From: Actinomycetota bacterium
GTDB taxonomy: Bacteria > Actinomycetota > Actinomycetes > S36-B12 > CAIYMF01
NCBI GenBank assembly: GCA_020161245.1
Contig: JAIUOK010000048.1
Location: 1-32,889 of the forward strand
Direction of reading: 5' to 3'
DNA: 32,889 nt
Shown here: positions 1 to 8,513 of the stretch, one piece after another
Position numbering within the stretch: the first letter of the stretch is position 1
Layout: each line of letters begins with the position of its first letter
Position numbers and translations under genes: made by a program
The notes under the pieces: model-generated
Told to the model about the DNA's origin: nothing
The model's database searches: none
The model's input: the letters and a program-made list of their open reading frames with translations, nothing else

Positions 1-1392
1 GATGGTCCCCTCGAAGCACACCGTGCCGCCTGCCGAGCCCGCCCCCGGCCCGAGATCGACGAGGTGGTCGGCGATCGCCATCACCTCGGGCTTGTGTTCC
101 ACCACCAGCACCGTGTTGCCCTTGTCGCGCAGCTGCAGCAGCAGGTCGTTCATCCGCTGGATGTCGTGGGGGTGCAGGCCAGTGGTGGGCTCGTCGAACA
201 CGTACGTGACGTCGGTGAGCGCACTGCCGAGCTGGCGCACCATCTTCACCCGCTGGCCCTCGCCGCCCGAGAGCGTGCCCGACGGGCGCTCGAGCGAGAG
301 GTAGCCCAGCCCGATCGCGTCGAACCAGCCGAGCAGGTCGCGCAGCGACGAGAGCAGCGGGGCGACCGATGGCTCGTGCAGCCCAGTGGCCCACTCGGCG
401 AGGTCGGTGATCTGCATCCGGCAGGCCTCGGCGATCGAGATGCCGTTGATCTTCGACGAGCGTGCGGCCTCGGAGAGACGCGTGCCGTCGCAGTCGGGGC
501 AGACCGACAGCGTGATGGCGCGCTCGACGAACGCGCGCACGTGGGGCTGAAGGGAGTCGATGTCCTTGGAGAGCATGGACTTCTGGATGCGGGGGATCAG
601 CCCCTCGTAGGTCAGGTTGATGCCGTCTACCTTGATCTTGGTGGGCTCGCGGTAGAGGAGGTCCTCGAGCTCGCGCTTGGTGAACTTCGCGATCGGCTTG
701 TCCGGGTCGAAGAAGCCGCTGCCGGCGAAGATGCGCCCGTACCAGCCGTCGCTGCTGTAGCCGGGGATCCGCAGGGCGCCCTCGTTCAGCGACTTGGTCT
801 CGTCGTAGAGCTGGGTGCGGTCGAAGTCCGACGTCGTGCCGAGGCCCTCGCACGTCGGGCACATGCCGCCGAGCCGCACGAAGCTCTTCTTCTCGGTCTT
901 GCCGCGGCCGGCCTCGATCTTCACCGCGCCGCCGCCTCGCACGGTCGCGAGGTTGAAGGAGAACGCGCTGGGCGGCCCGATGTGGGGCTCGCCGAGCCGG
1001 CTGAACAGGATCCGCAGCATCGCGTTGGCATCGGTCGCCGTCCCGACCGTGGAGCGCGCGTCGGCACCGAGCCGCTGCTGGTCGACGATGATCGCGGTGG
1101 TGAGGCCGTCGAGGACGTCGACGTCGGGGCGGGCGAGCGTGGGCATGAAGCCCTGGACGAACGTCGAGTAGGTCTCGTTGATGAGGCGCTGCGACTCCGC
1201 GGCGATCGTGTCGAAGACGAGCGAGCTCTTGCCCGAGCCCGAGACGCCGGTGAAGACCGTGAGCCGGCGCTTGGGCAGGTCGACGCTGACGTCGCGCAGG
1301 TTGTTCTCGCGCGCCCCTACGACCCGGATGACGTCGTGGCTGTCGGCGGCGTGGACGGACGGGGCGGGCGCGGGTGCGGTCTGCTTCGCCAT
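1..1392 (-). CDS. UvrA-like ABC ATPase (excinuclease subunit A paralogue), 3' part outside window
   Basis: The 464 codons present read without interruption from an ATG at 1392 to the window edge, so the C-terminal part is missing. The protein has a UvrA-type first ABC module: a Walker A (GVSGSGKS, residues 49-56), a CPTC...CDGT pair of zinc-type cysteine clusters, a signature LSGGEGQRV and a Walker B followed by DEPTTGLHPHD. The signature arrives at about residue 400, earlier than expected for full-length UvrA, which suits the shorter actinobacterial UvrA-like paralogues (DrrC-type) that lack the UvrB-binding insertion. Such paralogues are thought to act on DNA or in drug tolerance rather than as the housekeeping repair subunit; that role is inference. 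It is transcribed in the same direction as cspA but separated from it by a terminator. Confident on family, less on paralogue class. Confidence 0.85.
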   Translation of the reverse strand, partial: MAKQTAPAPAPSVHAADSHDVIRVVGARENNLRDVSVDLPKRRLTVFTGVSGSGKSSLVFDTIAAESQRLINETYSTFVQGFMPTLARPDVDVLDGLTTAIIVDQQRLGADARSTVGTATDANAMLRILFSRLGEPHIGPPSAFSFNLATVRGGGAVKIEAGRGKTEKKSFVRLGGMCPTCEGLGTTSDFDRTQLYDETKSLNEGALRIPGYSSDGWYGRIFAGSGFFDPDKPIAKFTKRELEDLLYREPTKIKVDGINLTYEGLIPRIQKSMLSKDIDSLQPHVRAFVERAITLSVCPDCDGTRLSEAARSSKINGISIAEACRMQITDLAEWATGLHEPSVAPLLSSLRDLLGWFDAIGLGYLSLERPSGTLSGGEGQRVKMVRQLGSALTDVTYVFDEPTTGLHPHDIQRMNDLLLQLRDKGNTVLVVEHKPEVMAIADHLVDLGPGAGSAGGTVCFEGTI

Positions 1393-1439
1393 GGCGGCCA
1401 CCCTAGGGCGGGGCGACGACGGCAGCGGCGGAGAAAGCG

Positions 1440-1472
1440 GCAGCGGGCCGCCCCCAGGGGGCGGCCCGCTGC
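1440..1472 (-). terminator. Terminator hairpin after the cold-shock gene
   Basis: Perfect 16-bp inverted repeat with arms 1440-1455 and 1457-1472 around a single base at 1456, starting 20 bases past the csp stop codon. In the RNA a few central bases must stay unpaired as a loop. On the minus strand it is followed by a short pyrimidine run (GCTTTCTCC), which fits an intrinsic terminator for the leftward csp transcript. Confidence 0.8.
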
Positions 1473-1491
1473 GCAGGAGTCCGGAAGGGAC

Positions 1492-1695
1492 TTAGAGAGG
1501 GGTCACGTTCGACGCCTGCGGGCCCTTCTGGCCCTGGGTGATGTCGAAGGACACCTTCTGGTTCTCCTCGAGCGAGCGGTAGCCCGACGAGGTGATCGCG
1601 GAGAAGTGCACGAAGACGTCGGCGCCGCCGTCCTCGGGGGCGATGAAGCCGAAGCCCTTCTCGGCGTTGAACCACTTCACGGTGCCAGTAGCCAT
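1492..1695 (-). CDS. cspA: Cold-shock protein (CspA family)
   Basis: The gene encodes 67 residues, the normal size of a single cold-shock domain. The RNA-binding motifs RNP1 (KGFGFI) and RNP2 (VFVHF) are intact, and the N-terminus [10 protein letters not shown] is typical. Family members bind single-stranded RNA or DNA in the cytoplasm and act as RNA chaperones. The ATG at 1695 is chosen because it starts the canonical fold; longer in-frame extensions upstream are not family-like. The gene is monocistronic: a strong hairpin follows it, and about 145 bases lie between it and the upstream chelatase gene. That interval holds its own promoter and probably a structured leader (hairpin 1755-1778). 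Family assignment is secure; cold inducibility is not shown by sequence. Confidence 0.95.
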   Translation of the reverse strand: MATGTVKWFNAEKGFGFIAPEDGGADVFVHFSAITSSGYRSLEENQKVSFDITQGQKGPQASNVTPL

Positions 1696-1754
1696 GTCTG
1701 TTCCTCTGGTGCGGGTCGCGGGCACGACCTCCGTGCCTCGCTGGTTGCGCCGGT

Positions 1755-1778
1755 GTCTCTGCTCTGAAATGCAGAGAC
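1755..1778 (-). promoter_or_regulatory. Hairpin between the CbiX gene and cspA
   Basis: Perfect 8-bp stem: GTCTCTGC at 1755-1762 and GCAGAGAC at 1771-1778, with an 8-base loop. It lies 62 bases past the end of the sulfur operon and 60 bases before cspA on the same strand. It could be the operon terminator, although no T-run follows, or part of a cspA 5' leader. The sequence does not decide between these. Confidence 0.45.
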
Positions 1779-1840
1779 GCCCGGCGGAGTCGATCCGCGG
1801 GCGTCCGAAGAACGTTCGAGGAACTGCTGTACAACCACGC

Positions 1841-2488
1841 TCAGGGTACCAGGGATGCGGCCAGGATCCGAGCGGCGACGGCCTCGAGCAGCAGCGGCTC
1901 GTCCAGCAGAGGGCCGCCGACGACGTCGAGGTCGGCGTCGGCCGCGCGCTCGTGCACCGAGTCGAGCAGCCGTCCGGGGGCGAGCAGCCACGGCACGACG
2001 GCCGTCCCGGGGGCGACGTCGACGACCTTGGGCCCGGGCCCGGTGGCGAAGACCGCGCGCGCCGCGACCCCCGTCCGGGTGGACGACGACGCCACCGCGT
2101 CGGCGAACGCGGCGCGCTCCTCGTCGACCTTCGTGCCCGCAGCGACGACGACGGCGCTCGGCCGCCCGCGCAGCAGGACGGCGTCGAGCACCGGCCCCGG
2201 GTGCCCCAGCGGGTCGAGCAGGACCACACCGCGGTCGAGGGCCGCCACGGCCGCCGGCACGTCGACGCGGGCATGGAACGCCGAGGACAGCAGCAGCGGC
2301 AGGACCACGACGGGCTCGGCCGCCGGCACGGAGGCGACGGCGTCCGCGAGCGTGGGCGAGTCGTGGTCGAGGAAGGCCGCGAGGACGCCGAAGCCGCAGC
2401 GGGACGACACGTCCATGGCGGCCGCCCGGACGCAGGCCGCCGACCGGGGGTCCGGGGAGCCGTGGGCGAGCAGGACGCCCAGCGTCAT
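1841..2488 (-). CDS. CbiX/SirB-type sirohydrochlorin chelatase
   Basis: A 215-residue protein that opens with the chelatase signature [11 protein letters not shown] (metal-binding His at residue 9) and has a second related half, as in CbiX-like chelatases. Family members insert a divalent metal into sirohydrochlorin. Here the gene is the last of a sulfate-reduction operon, directly after the siroheme synthase gene, so ferrochelation to siroheme for the sulfite reductase is the likely role (inference from context). The ATG at 2488 has no clear Shine-Dalgarno. Instead it is preceded by two copies of its own start region (see the repeat at 2472-2522), which suggests translational coupling to cysG. 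A Co2+ role in cobalamin synthesis is possible, but no cobalamin gene is nearby. Confidence 0.85.
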   Translation of the reverse strand: MTLGVLLAHGSPDPRSAACVRAAAMDVSSRCGFGVLAAFLDHDSPTLADAVASVPAAEPVVVLPLLLSSAFHARVDVPAAVAALDRGVVLLDPLGHPGPVLDAVLLRGRPSAVVVAAGTKVDEERAAFADAVASSSTRTGVAARAVFATGPGPKVVDVAPGTAVVPWLLAPGRLLDSVHERAADADLDVVGGPLLDEPLLLEAVAARILAASLVP

Positions 2489-2522
2489 CGGAGACCCAGC
2501 GTCATCAGTGGTCCAGCGTCAC
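2472..2522 (-). repeat. Three tandem 17-bp repeats carrying start codons at the cysG/CbiX junction
   Basis: Read on the minus strand, three 17-base units begin at 2522, 2505 and 2488. Each starts with (G/A)TGACGCTGG. The first GTG overlaps the cysG stop (GTGA). The second ATG overlaps the stop of the 5-codon frame opened by the first (TGATG). The third ATG is the chelatase start and overlaps the stop of the 6-codon frame opened by the second (ATGA). The result is a relay of stop-start overlaps with no obvious ribosome-binding site inside it. Confidence 0.75.
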
Positions 2523-3760
2523 GGGAGCTCGGGGGAGAACGGACCCAGCCGGTCGCGCAGGGCGACGACGTCGCCGACGACGACCACGGCGGGGGACTGC
2601 ACGCCCCGAGCCTCGGCCTTCGCGGCGATGTCCGCAAGGGTCCCGACCGTCGTGCGCTGTCCCGCGGTCCAGCCGCTCTCGACCACAGCGACAGGCGTCG
2701 ATGCCGGCCGGCCTGACTCCACGAGCGCCTCGCACGACTGCGCCAGCAGCCGCACGCCCATGAGCAGGACGAGCGTGGTGGCGGGGGAGGGCTCGCGGGC
2801 GGCGTCGACGATCGGCTCGATGCCGTCGTGGGCCGACACCAGCGCGAACGACGTCGTGATGCCGCGATGAGTCACGGGGATCCCCGCTGCCGCAGGGACC
2901 GAGACCACGGAGGTGACCCCCGGGACGACGTCGACCGGCACACCGGCCGCATGGCAGGCGAGCGCCTCCTCGCCGCCGCGGCCGAGGACGAACGGGTCGC
3001 CGCCCTTGAGCCGGACGACGTCGAGGCCCTGGCGGGCCCGCTCGACGATCACCTCGTTGATCTGGTCCTGCGTGAGCTGGTGGTGCCCGGGCGTCTTGCC
3101 GCAGTCGATGACCTCGACGTCGTCGGCTAGGTGCTCGAGCACCCCCCGGGGTGCGAGCCGGTCGACCACGACGACGTCGGCGTGCGCGAGCAGGCGGCGG
3201 CCCCGGACGGTGAGGAGATCGTCGTGGCCGGGGCCGCCGCCCACGAGGTGGACGGTGCCGACGCCGGACGCCGCACGCCGGCGGGTGCGCCGCACCGGCA
3301 GCGTGCCGGAGTCGAGGCCGGCGGCCACGGCGTCGCGGACGGCCCGGGAGCGCCCGGGGTCGCCGCCACCTGTCACGGCGACGAGCAGCCCGTCGGCCGT
3401 CCTCGCGACGGCGGGGGTCCACGCCGCCGACACGGACGCGTCGTCGGCCCGCACGCACCAGATCCGCGCGGCTTCGGCCGCCGCGGCCACGGCGTCGTCG
3501 ACGGGCCGGTCGCCGGTAGCGGTGTGCACGAGCCACGCGCCGTCGACGTCGCCGTCGGCGTAGTCGCGCGCGTGCCAGACCGCGCGGCGGTCAGCGACGA
3601 GGAGCGCGAGCTCCTCGCACAACCACGGCGCCACGACCTCGACCGCGGCGCCCGCCTCCACGAGGCCCGTAGCGCGCCGGGCCGCGACCGGGCCGCCGCC
3701 GACGACGACCGCGCGGCGGCCGGACAGGTCGAGGACGACCGGGTACGACGGGGGTGCCAC
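2519..3760 (-). CDS. cysG: Siroheme synthase CysG (precorrin-2 dehydrogenase and uroporphyrinogen-III C-methyltransferase fusion)
   Basis: The 413-residue protein has two parts. Residues 1-155 form a Met8/SirC-like NAD-dependent dehydrogenase with dinucleotide loop VVGGGPVAARR (19-29) and a conserved acidic site near 106-107. Residues 168-413 form an S-adenosylmethionine uroporphyrinogen-III methyltransferase with GGGPGHDDLLTVRG and RLKGGDPFVLGRGGEE. Together they take uroporphyrinogen III to sirohydrochlorin; the N-terminal half may also chelate iron, a step that the CbiX-like protein downstream could share. The GTG start at 3760 follows the cysN stop by one base, so translation is coupled. 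It is about 45 residues shorter than the enterobacterial enzyme, mainly in the N-terminal half. Product: cofactor precursor for the sulfite reductase at the head of the operon. Confidence 0.93.
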   Translation of the reverse strand: MAPPSYPVVLDLSGRRAVVVGGGPVAARRATGLVEAGAAVEVVAPWLCEELALLVADRRAVWHARDYADGDVDGAWLVHTATGDRPVDDAVAAAAEAARIWCVRADDASVSAAWTPAVARTADGLLVAVTGGGDPGRSRAVRDAVAAGLDSGTLPVRRTRRRAASGVGTVHLVGGGPGHDDLLTVRGRRLLAHADVVVVDRLAPRGVLEHLADDVEVIDCGKTPGHHQLTQDQINEVIVERARQGLDVVRLKGGDPFVLGRGGEEALACHAAGVPVDVVPGVTSVVSVPAAAGIPVTHRGITTSFALVSAHDGIEPIVDAAREPSPATTLVLLMGVRLLAQSCEALVESGRPASTPVAVVESGWTAGQRTTVGTLADIAAKAEARGVQSPAVVVVGDVVALRDRLGPFSPELP

Positions 3761-3761
3761 G

Positions 3762-5066
3762 TCAGCGCCCCACGACGGCCATGCCGGCGGCGAGGGTCGA
3801 GCCCTCCTGGTCGTCGACCAGGAGGAACGCGCCGGTGCGGCGCAGCCGGCCGTAGTCGTCGGCCGCGACCGGCTCGGCGAGGCGCACCGTGATCGTGCCG
3901 ATGTCGTTGAGGCGCAGCGGATCCGAGTAGGGGAGGTGCTCGAGCGTCTCGAGGTCGAGGCGCGCGGTGACCGACTGGACCCGTGCCCGCACCGTGCGGG
4001 TGCCGTGGCGCACGAGCACGCGGTCGCCGGGCGCGACCGGCCGCTCGGACACGACGCAGACGTCGCCGACGAGGTCCTGCGACGCCGTCGCCGAGTCGTC
4101 GGCCGCCGCGACGAGGTCGCCGCGGGCGATGTCGACGTCGTCGGCCAGGCGCAGCGTCACCGACTGCGGCGCGAAGGCCTCGTCGAGCGGGCCGTCGAGC
4201 CCGTCGATGGCGGCGACGGTCGTGGTGCGTCCCGACGGCTGCACCACGACGCGGTCGCCGACGCGGACGACGCCGTGCGCCACCCGGCCGGCGTAGCCGC
4301 GGTAGTCGTGGTGCTCGTCGGTCTGCGGGCGCAGGACGTACTGAACGGGGAAGCGCAGGGGCTCCAGCGCCGGGTCCCCGCCGACGGGGACCGCCTCGAG
4401 GTGCTCGAGCAGCGTCGGGCCGTCGTACCAGGGGGTGCGCTCCGAGCGCGCCACCACGTTGTCGCCCTGCAGCGCCGAGAGCGGGATCGCCACGACGTCC
4501 TCGACGCCGAGGGAGCGGACGGCCGACACGAACTCGTCGCGGATCGACTCGAAGACGGCGCGGTCGAAGCCGACGAGGTCCATCTTGTTGACCGCCAGCG
4601 CGATGTGGCGGACTACCAGCAGCGCCGCCGCCGCGGCATGCCGGCGGGTCTGCTCGACGACGCCGTTGCGCGCGTCGACGAGCACGAGGGCGAGCTCGGC
4701 GGTCGAGGCGCCCGTGACCATGTTGCGGGTGTACTCGACATGGCCGGGGGTGTCGGCCAGCACGAACGACCGCGAGGCGGTGGAGAAGTAGCGGTAGGCG
4801 ACGTCGATGGTGATGCCCTGCTCGCGCTCGGCGCGCAGGCCGTCGGTGAGCAGCGCGAGGTCGGCCGCCTCGAGGCCCTTGGCGCGCGAGGCGCGCTCGA
4901 CCGCGGCGAGCGTGTCGGCGAGGACCGACTTCGTGTCGTGGAGCAGCCGGCCGACGAGCGTCGACTTGCCGTCGTCGACCGAGCCGGCCGTGGCGAAGCG
5001 CAGCAGCTCGTGAGGGCCGGTCTGGTCGGGGACGAGAGTCACGTCGGTGTCCTGGATCGCAGTCAT
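3762..5066 (-). CDS. cysN: Sulfate adenylyltransferase large subunit (GTPase)
   Basis: The 434-residue protein has GTPase motifs in order: G1 AGSVDDGKST (27-36), G3 DTPGH (105-109) and G4 NKMD (160-163), followed by EF-Tu-like beta-barrel domains. CysN uses GTP hydrolysis to drive CysD formation of adenosine 5'-phosphosulfate from sulfate and ATP. It lacks the C-terminal APS kinase (CysC) domain found in mycobacterial CysNC fusions, and no cysC is present in the operon. That agrees with the CysH type here, which reduces APS directly. The ATG at 5066 starts two bases after the cysD stop (TAGAGATG). A longer upstream frame exists only as readthrough of the cysD region in another phase and is rejected. 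Confidence 0.95.
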   Translation of the reverse strand: MTAIQDTDVTLVPDQTGPHELLRFATAGSVDDGKSTLVGRLLHDTKSVLADTLAAVERASRAKGLEAADLALLTDGLRAEREQGITIDVAYRYFSTASRSFVLADTPGHVEYTRNMVTGASTAELALVLVDARNGVVEQTRRHAAAAALLVVRHIALAVNKMDLVGFDRAVFESIRDEFVSAVRSLGVEDVVAIPLSALQGDNVVARSERTPWYDGPTLLEHLEAVPVGGDPALEPLRFPVQYVLRPQTDEHHDYRGYAGRVAHGVVRVGDRVVVQPSGRTTTVAAIDGLDGPLDEAFAPQSVTLRLADDVDIARGDLVAAADDSATASQDLVGDVCVVSERPVAPGDRVLVRHGTRTVRARVQSVTARLDLETLEHLPYSDPLRLNDIGTITVRLAEPVAADDYGRLRRTGAFLLVDDQEGSTLAAGMAVVGR

Positions 5067-5068
5067 CT

Positions 5069-5995
5069 CTAGAAGTACCCCTCGCGCTTGCGGTCCTCCA
5101 TGGCCGCCTCGGTGAGGCGGTCGTCGGCGCGGGTGGCGCCTCGCTCGGTGAGCGTGCTGACCGCGACCTCGGCGATCACCTCGGAGACGGTCGACGCCGT
5201 CGAGACCACGGCACCCGTGCACGACATGTCGCCGACTGTGCGGTACCGCACGACGCGGCGCTCGACGGGCTCGTCGTCCTTCGGGCCGCCCCAGTCGCCG
5301 GGCGTGAGCCACATGCCGTCGCGCAGGAACACGTCGCGCTCGTGCGCGTAGTAGATCGACGGCAGCTCGATGCCCTCGCGCGCGACGTACTCCCAGACGT
5401 CGACCTCGGTCCAGTTCGACAGCGGGAACACCCGGACGTGCTCGCCCGGGCGGTGGCGGCCGTTGTAGAGATCCCAGAGCTCCGGGCGCTGGCGGCGCGG
5501 GTCCCACTGGCCGAACTCGTCGCGCAGGCTGAACACCCGCTCCTTGGCGCGGGCCTTCTCCTCGTCGCGCCGGCCGCCGCCGAAGACGGCGTCGAACCGG
5601 TTGCCCTCGATCGCGTCGAGCAGCGGCACGGTCTGCAGCGGGTTGCGCGTGCCGTCCGGGCGCTCCTTGAGCCGGCCGCTGTCGATGTAGTCCTGCACCG
5701 ACGCGACGAGCAGCCGGACGCCGTAGCGCTCGACCGCCTCGTCGCGGTAGTCGATGACCTCGGGGAAGTTGTGGCCGGTGTCCACATGCAGCACCGGGAG
5801 CGGGATCGCGGCGGGAGCGAACGCCTTGGCCGCGAGGTGGAGCATCACCACCGAGTCCTTGCCGCCGCTGAACAGCAGCACCGGCCGCTCGAACTCGCCC
5901 GCCACCTCGCGGAAGATGTGCACGGCCTCCGACTCGAGCGCGTCGAGCTGGCTGAGGCGGCGCGCGGGGCGCACCGCGGTCAGGCTCTCGGTCAC
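5069..5995 (-). CDS. cysD: Sulfate adenylyltransferase small subunit
   Basis: A 308-residue protein of the PAPS reductase-like ATP pyrophosphatase fold, with PP-loop SGGKDS (43-48), FGGGRRDEEKARAKER, and C-terminal family sequence ending RKREGYF. It catalyses the adenylyl transfer step of sulfate activation with CysN. The GTG at 5995 is preferred because GGAGGA lies six bases upstream. Another in-frame GTG at 6022 overlaps the cysH stop (GTGA) and would add nine residues with no good ribosome-binding site. Length matches the family (about 300 residues). It sits between cysH and cysN in the operon. Confidence 0.95.
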   Translation of the reverse strand: MTESLTAVRPARRLSQLDALESEAVHIFREVAGEFERPVLLFSGGKDSVVMLHLAAKAFAPAAIPLPVLHVDTGHNFPEVIDYRDEAVERYGVRLLVASVQDYIDSGRLKERPDGTRNPLQTVPLLDAIEGNRFDAVFGGGRRDEEKARAKERVFSLRDEFGQWDPRRQRPELWDLYNGRHRPGEHVRVFPLSNWTEVDVWEYVAREGIELPSIYYAHERDVFLRDGMWLTPGDWGGPKDDEPVERRVVRYRTVGDMSCTGAVVSTASTVSEVIAEVAVSTLTERGATRADDRLTEAAMEDRKREGYF

Positions 5996-6018
5996 AGCAG
6001 GTCCTCCAGCAGTCGTGG

Positions 6019-6741
6019 TCACGTGTGCAGCCCGCACTCGGTCTTGGCCTTGCCCGCCCAGCGGCCGGCGCGGGGGTCCTCGCCCTCGGCCACGGGGCGC
6101 GTGCACGGCGCGCAGCCGATCGACGGGTACCCGAGCTGGCGCAGCGGGTTCAGGAGGACGCCGTGCTCCTCGGCGTAGCGCTCGACGTCGTCCTGCGTCC
6201 AGGCGGCGAGCGGGTTGAGCTTCACCATGCTGCGGCGGGAGTCCCAGCCGACGACGTCGATGTCCTTGCGCGTCGGCGCGTCCTCGCGGCGCATGCCGGT
6301 GACCCACGCGTCGTACTCCGAGAGGCCGCGCTCGAGCGGCTCGACCTTGCGGATCGCGCAGCAGGCGTCGGGGTCGCGCTGCCACAGGTCCGGGCCGTGC
6401 TCCGCCGCCTGCTCCTCGAGGGTGACGAGCGGCAGCAGCGTGCGGACGTGGACGTCGTACACGGCGGCCACCGCGTCGCGCGTGCCGATGGTCTCGGGGA
6501 AGTGGTAGCCCGTGTCGAGGAACAGGATGTCGACGCCAGGAGCGGCCACCGACGCCAGGTGGACGAGCACCTCGTCGCCCATCGAGCTCGCCACCACGAG
6601 GCGCTCGCCGAAGCGCTGCTGCGCCCAGCGCAGCGAGACGCGCGCCTGCTCGACGACGTCGTCGCCGACCGCCGCCACGAGGGCGGAACCGTCCTCGACG
6701 TGCGACCGCAGGTCGTCGCTGGTGCTGCTCGTGATCGTCAT
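6019..6741 (-). CDS. cysH: Adenylyl-sulfate (APS) reductase, thioredoxin-dependent
   Basis: The 240-residue protein has the paired-cysteine signature of the [4Fe-4S] assimilatory APS reductases: CC at 127-128 and CxxC at 210-213. It also has the catalytic cysteine in the C-terminal ECGLHT (C236) and the substrate-binding LDTGYHFPET. The iron-sulfur cysteines indicate APS rather than PAPS as substrate (established for the family), consistent with the absence of cysC here. The enzyme yields sulfite and AMP. The ATG at 6741 overlaps the stop of the sulfite reductase gene by four bases (ATGA) and has GAGGAGG seven bases upstream. A start 11 codons earlier is possible but ignores that ribosome-binding site. 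Confidence 0.95.
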   Translation of the reverse strand: MTITSSTSDDLRSHVEDGSALVAAVGDDVVEQARVSLRWAQQRFGERLVVASSMGDEVLVHLASVAAPGVDILFLDTGYHFPETIGTRDAVAAVYDVHVRTLLPLVTLEEQAAEHGPDLWQRDPDACCAIRKVEPLERGLSEYDAWVTGMRREDAPTRKDIDVVGWDSRRSMVKLNPLAAWTQDDVERYAEEHGVLLNPLRQLGYPSIGCAPCTRPVAEGEDPRAGRWAGKAKTECGLHT

Positions 6742-8429
6742 GCGAGTGCCTCCTCGTCGGCGCGGCGCGCCCACGCGGCGAACGACTCGTCCGCCTCGCG
6801 CTGGTCGTTGAAGCGGCCGAGCACGCGCTCGACGTAGTCGGGCAGCTCCGCGCTCGTGACCTTGAGGCCGCGCGGCTTGCGGCCGAGCGCGGCGTCGTCG
6901 CCGAGCTCGCCGCCGAGGTGCACCTGGAACCCCTCGACCTGCTCGCCGTCGGGGCCCTGCACGAGCATCCCCTTGAGGCCGATGTCGGCGACCTGGATGC
7001 GGGCGCAGGAGTTGGGGCAGCCGTTGACGTGGATCGACAGCGGGGTGTCGAAGGTAGGCAGGCGGCCCTCCAGCTCGGCCACGAGCGACGCGGCGTTGCC
7101 CTTGGTCTCGGCGATCGCCAGCTTGCAGAACTCGATGCCGGTGCAGGCCATCGTGCCGCGCCGGAACTCGCTGGGCCGCACCTCGAGGCCCAGGGCGTGC
7201 AGGCCCTCGACGAGGGGCTCGACCTCGGACTCGGCGACGTCCAGCACGACGAGCTTCTGCTGCGCGGTGAGCCGCACCTCGCCGGAGCCGTGCCGCTCGG
7301 CGAGGTCGGCGACGCCGTGCAGGATGCCGCCGCTCACGCGGCCGACGGTGGGCGCCGCGCCGACGTAGAAGCGGCCATCACGCTGCGGGTTCACGCCGAC
7401 GTGGTCGCGCCGGCCGCGGTAGGCCTCGGGGGCCGGGCCGTCGAGGAGCGGGCGCTTGAGGTACTGCGTCTCGATCACCTCGCGCACCTTGTCGGCGCCC
7501 CAGTCGGCGACGAGGAACTTCAGGCGGGCGCGGGTGCGCAGCCGGCGGTACCCGTAGTCGCGGAAGACCGAGATGACCGCCTCCCACACGTCGGGCACCT
7601 CCTCCAGTCGCACCCAGACGCCGAGGCGCTGCGCCAGCTGCGGCGCGGTCGACAGCCCGCCGCCCACCCAGACGTCGAAGCCGGGCCCGTGCTCGGGGTG
7701 GACGACGCCGACGAAGGAGACGTCGTTGATCTCGTGCGCGACGTCGTGCCGCGGCGAGCCGGAGACGGCCGACTTGAACTTGCGCGGCAGGTTGGAGAAC
7801 CGCGGGTCGCCTACGTAGCGGCGCACGATCTCGCGGACCGCGGGAGTGCCGTCGATGATCTCATCGGCGGCGACACCGGCCACAGGGGAGCCGAGCACGA
7901 CGCGGGGGGTGTCGCCGCAGGCCTCGTTGGTGGTGAGCCCGACCGACTCGAGCCGCTGCCAGATCGCCGGCACGTCCTCGATGCGGATCCAGTGCAGCTG
8001 GATGTTCTGGCGGTCGGTGACGTCGGCCGTGCCGCGCGCGTAGGTCTCCGAGATGTCGGCGATGGCGCGCAGCTGGTCGACCGAGAGGATCCCGCCGTCG
8101 CTGCGCACGCGGAGCATGAAGTACTCGTCGTCGAGCTCGTGCGGCTCCAGCGTGGCGGTGCGGCCGCCGTCGATGCCGGGCTTGCGCTGGGTGTAGAGGC
8201 CCCACCAGCGCATCCGGCCGCGCAGGTCGGTGGGGTCGATGCTGGCGAAGCCGCCCTGCGCGTAGACGGTCTCGATCCGCTCGCGGACGTTGAGGCCGTC
8301 GTCCTCGCGCTTGAACGTCTCGTTGGGGTTCAGCGGCTCGGTCTCGCCGAGTCCCCACTGGCCGTGGCCGCCCTCGGGGCGGCGCCGGGCGCGGGCGGCG
8401 GTCTCGGTGGTGCTGGGCTCGGCGGCCAC
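6738..8429 (-). CDS. sir: Ferredoxin-dependent assimilatory sulfite reductase
   Basis: The 563-residue protein belongs to the siroheme and [4Fe-4S] sulfite/nitrite reductase family. Cluster ligands are visible as C429, C435 (ACTGIEFC) and C471, C475 (NGCPNSC). Tyr79 (GLYTQRK) and Cys171 (NEACGDTPR) fit the covalently linked Tyr-Cys pair known in mycobacterial NirA/SirA sulfite reductase, which supports sulfite rather than nitrite as substrate. It reduces sulfite to sulfide with six electrons from ferredoxin. It is the first structural gene of the operon. The GTG at 8429 has GAGGAG seven bases upstream. Regulation is probably by the leader peptide and hairpin 130 bases upstream. M. tuberculosis uses the name nirA or sirA for this type. 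Confidence 0.93.
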   Translation of the reverse strand: MAAEPSTTETAARARRRPEGGHGQWGLGETEPLNPNETFKREDDGLNVRERIETVYAQGGFASIDPTDLRGRMRWWGLYTQRKPGIDGGRTATLEPHELDDEYFMLRVRSDGGILSVDQLRAIADISETYARGTADVTDRQNIQLHWIRIEDVPAIWQRLESVGLTTNEACGDTPRVVLGSPVAGVAADEIIDGTPAVREIVRRYVGDPRFSNLPRKFKSAVSGSPRHDVAHEINDVSFVGVVHPEHGPGFDVWVGGGLSTAPQLAQRLGVWVRLEEVPDVWEAVISVFRDYGYRRLRTRARLKFLVADWGADKVREVIETQYLKRPLLDGPAPEAYRGRRDHVGVNPQRDGRFYVGAAPTVGRVSGGILHGVADLAERHGSGEVRLTAQQKLVVLDVAESEVEPLVEGLHALGLEVRPSEFRRGTMACTGIEFCKLAIAETKGNAASLVAELEGRLPTFDTPLSIHVNGCPNSCARIQVADIGLKGMLVQGPDGEQVEGFQVHLGGELGDDAALGRKPRGLKVTSAELPDYVERVLGRFNDQREADESFAAWARRADEEALA

Positions 8430-8513
8430 GGGTCGGTCTCCTCGGGGGTTGGCGAGGTCGACCGCAGCGGGCTGACGGGCAGCGGATCGTTATCTCCGCG
8501 CTGCACGCAGGGG

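Noticed and set aside
64..1767. Long plus-strand frame opposite the UvrA-like gene and cspA
   Set aside because: It is antisense to two recognised families and has no recognisable domains.
1812..1825. GAACGTTC upstream of cspA as a LexA/SOS box
   Set aside because: The half-sites GAAC and GTTC abut directly; the actinobacterial SOS box needs four bases between them.
5069..6385. N-terminal extension of CysD into the cysH region
   Set aside because: The extra sequence is Arg/Pro-rich, overlaps cysH in another phase, and the GGAGGA site supports the GTG at 5995.
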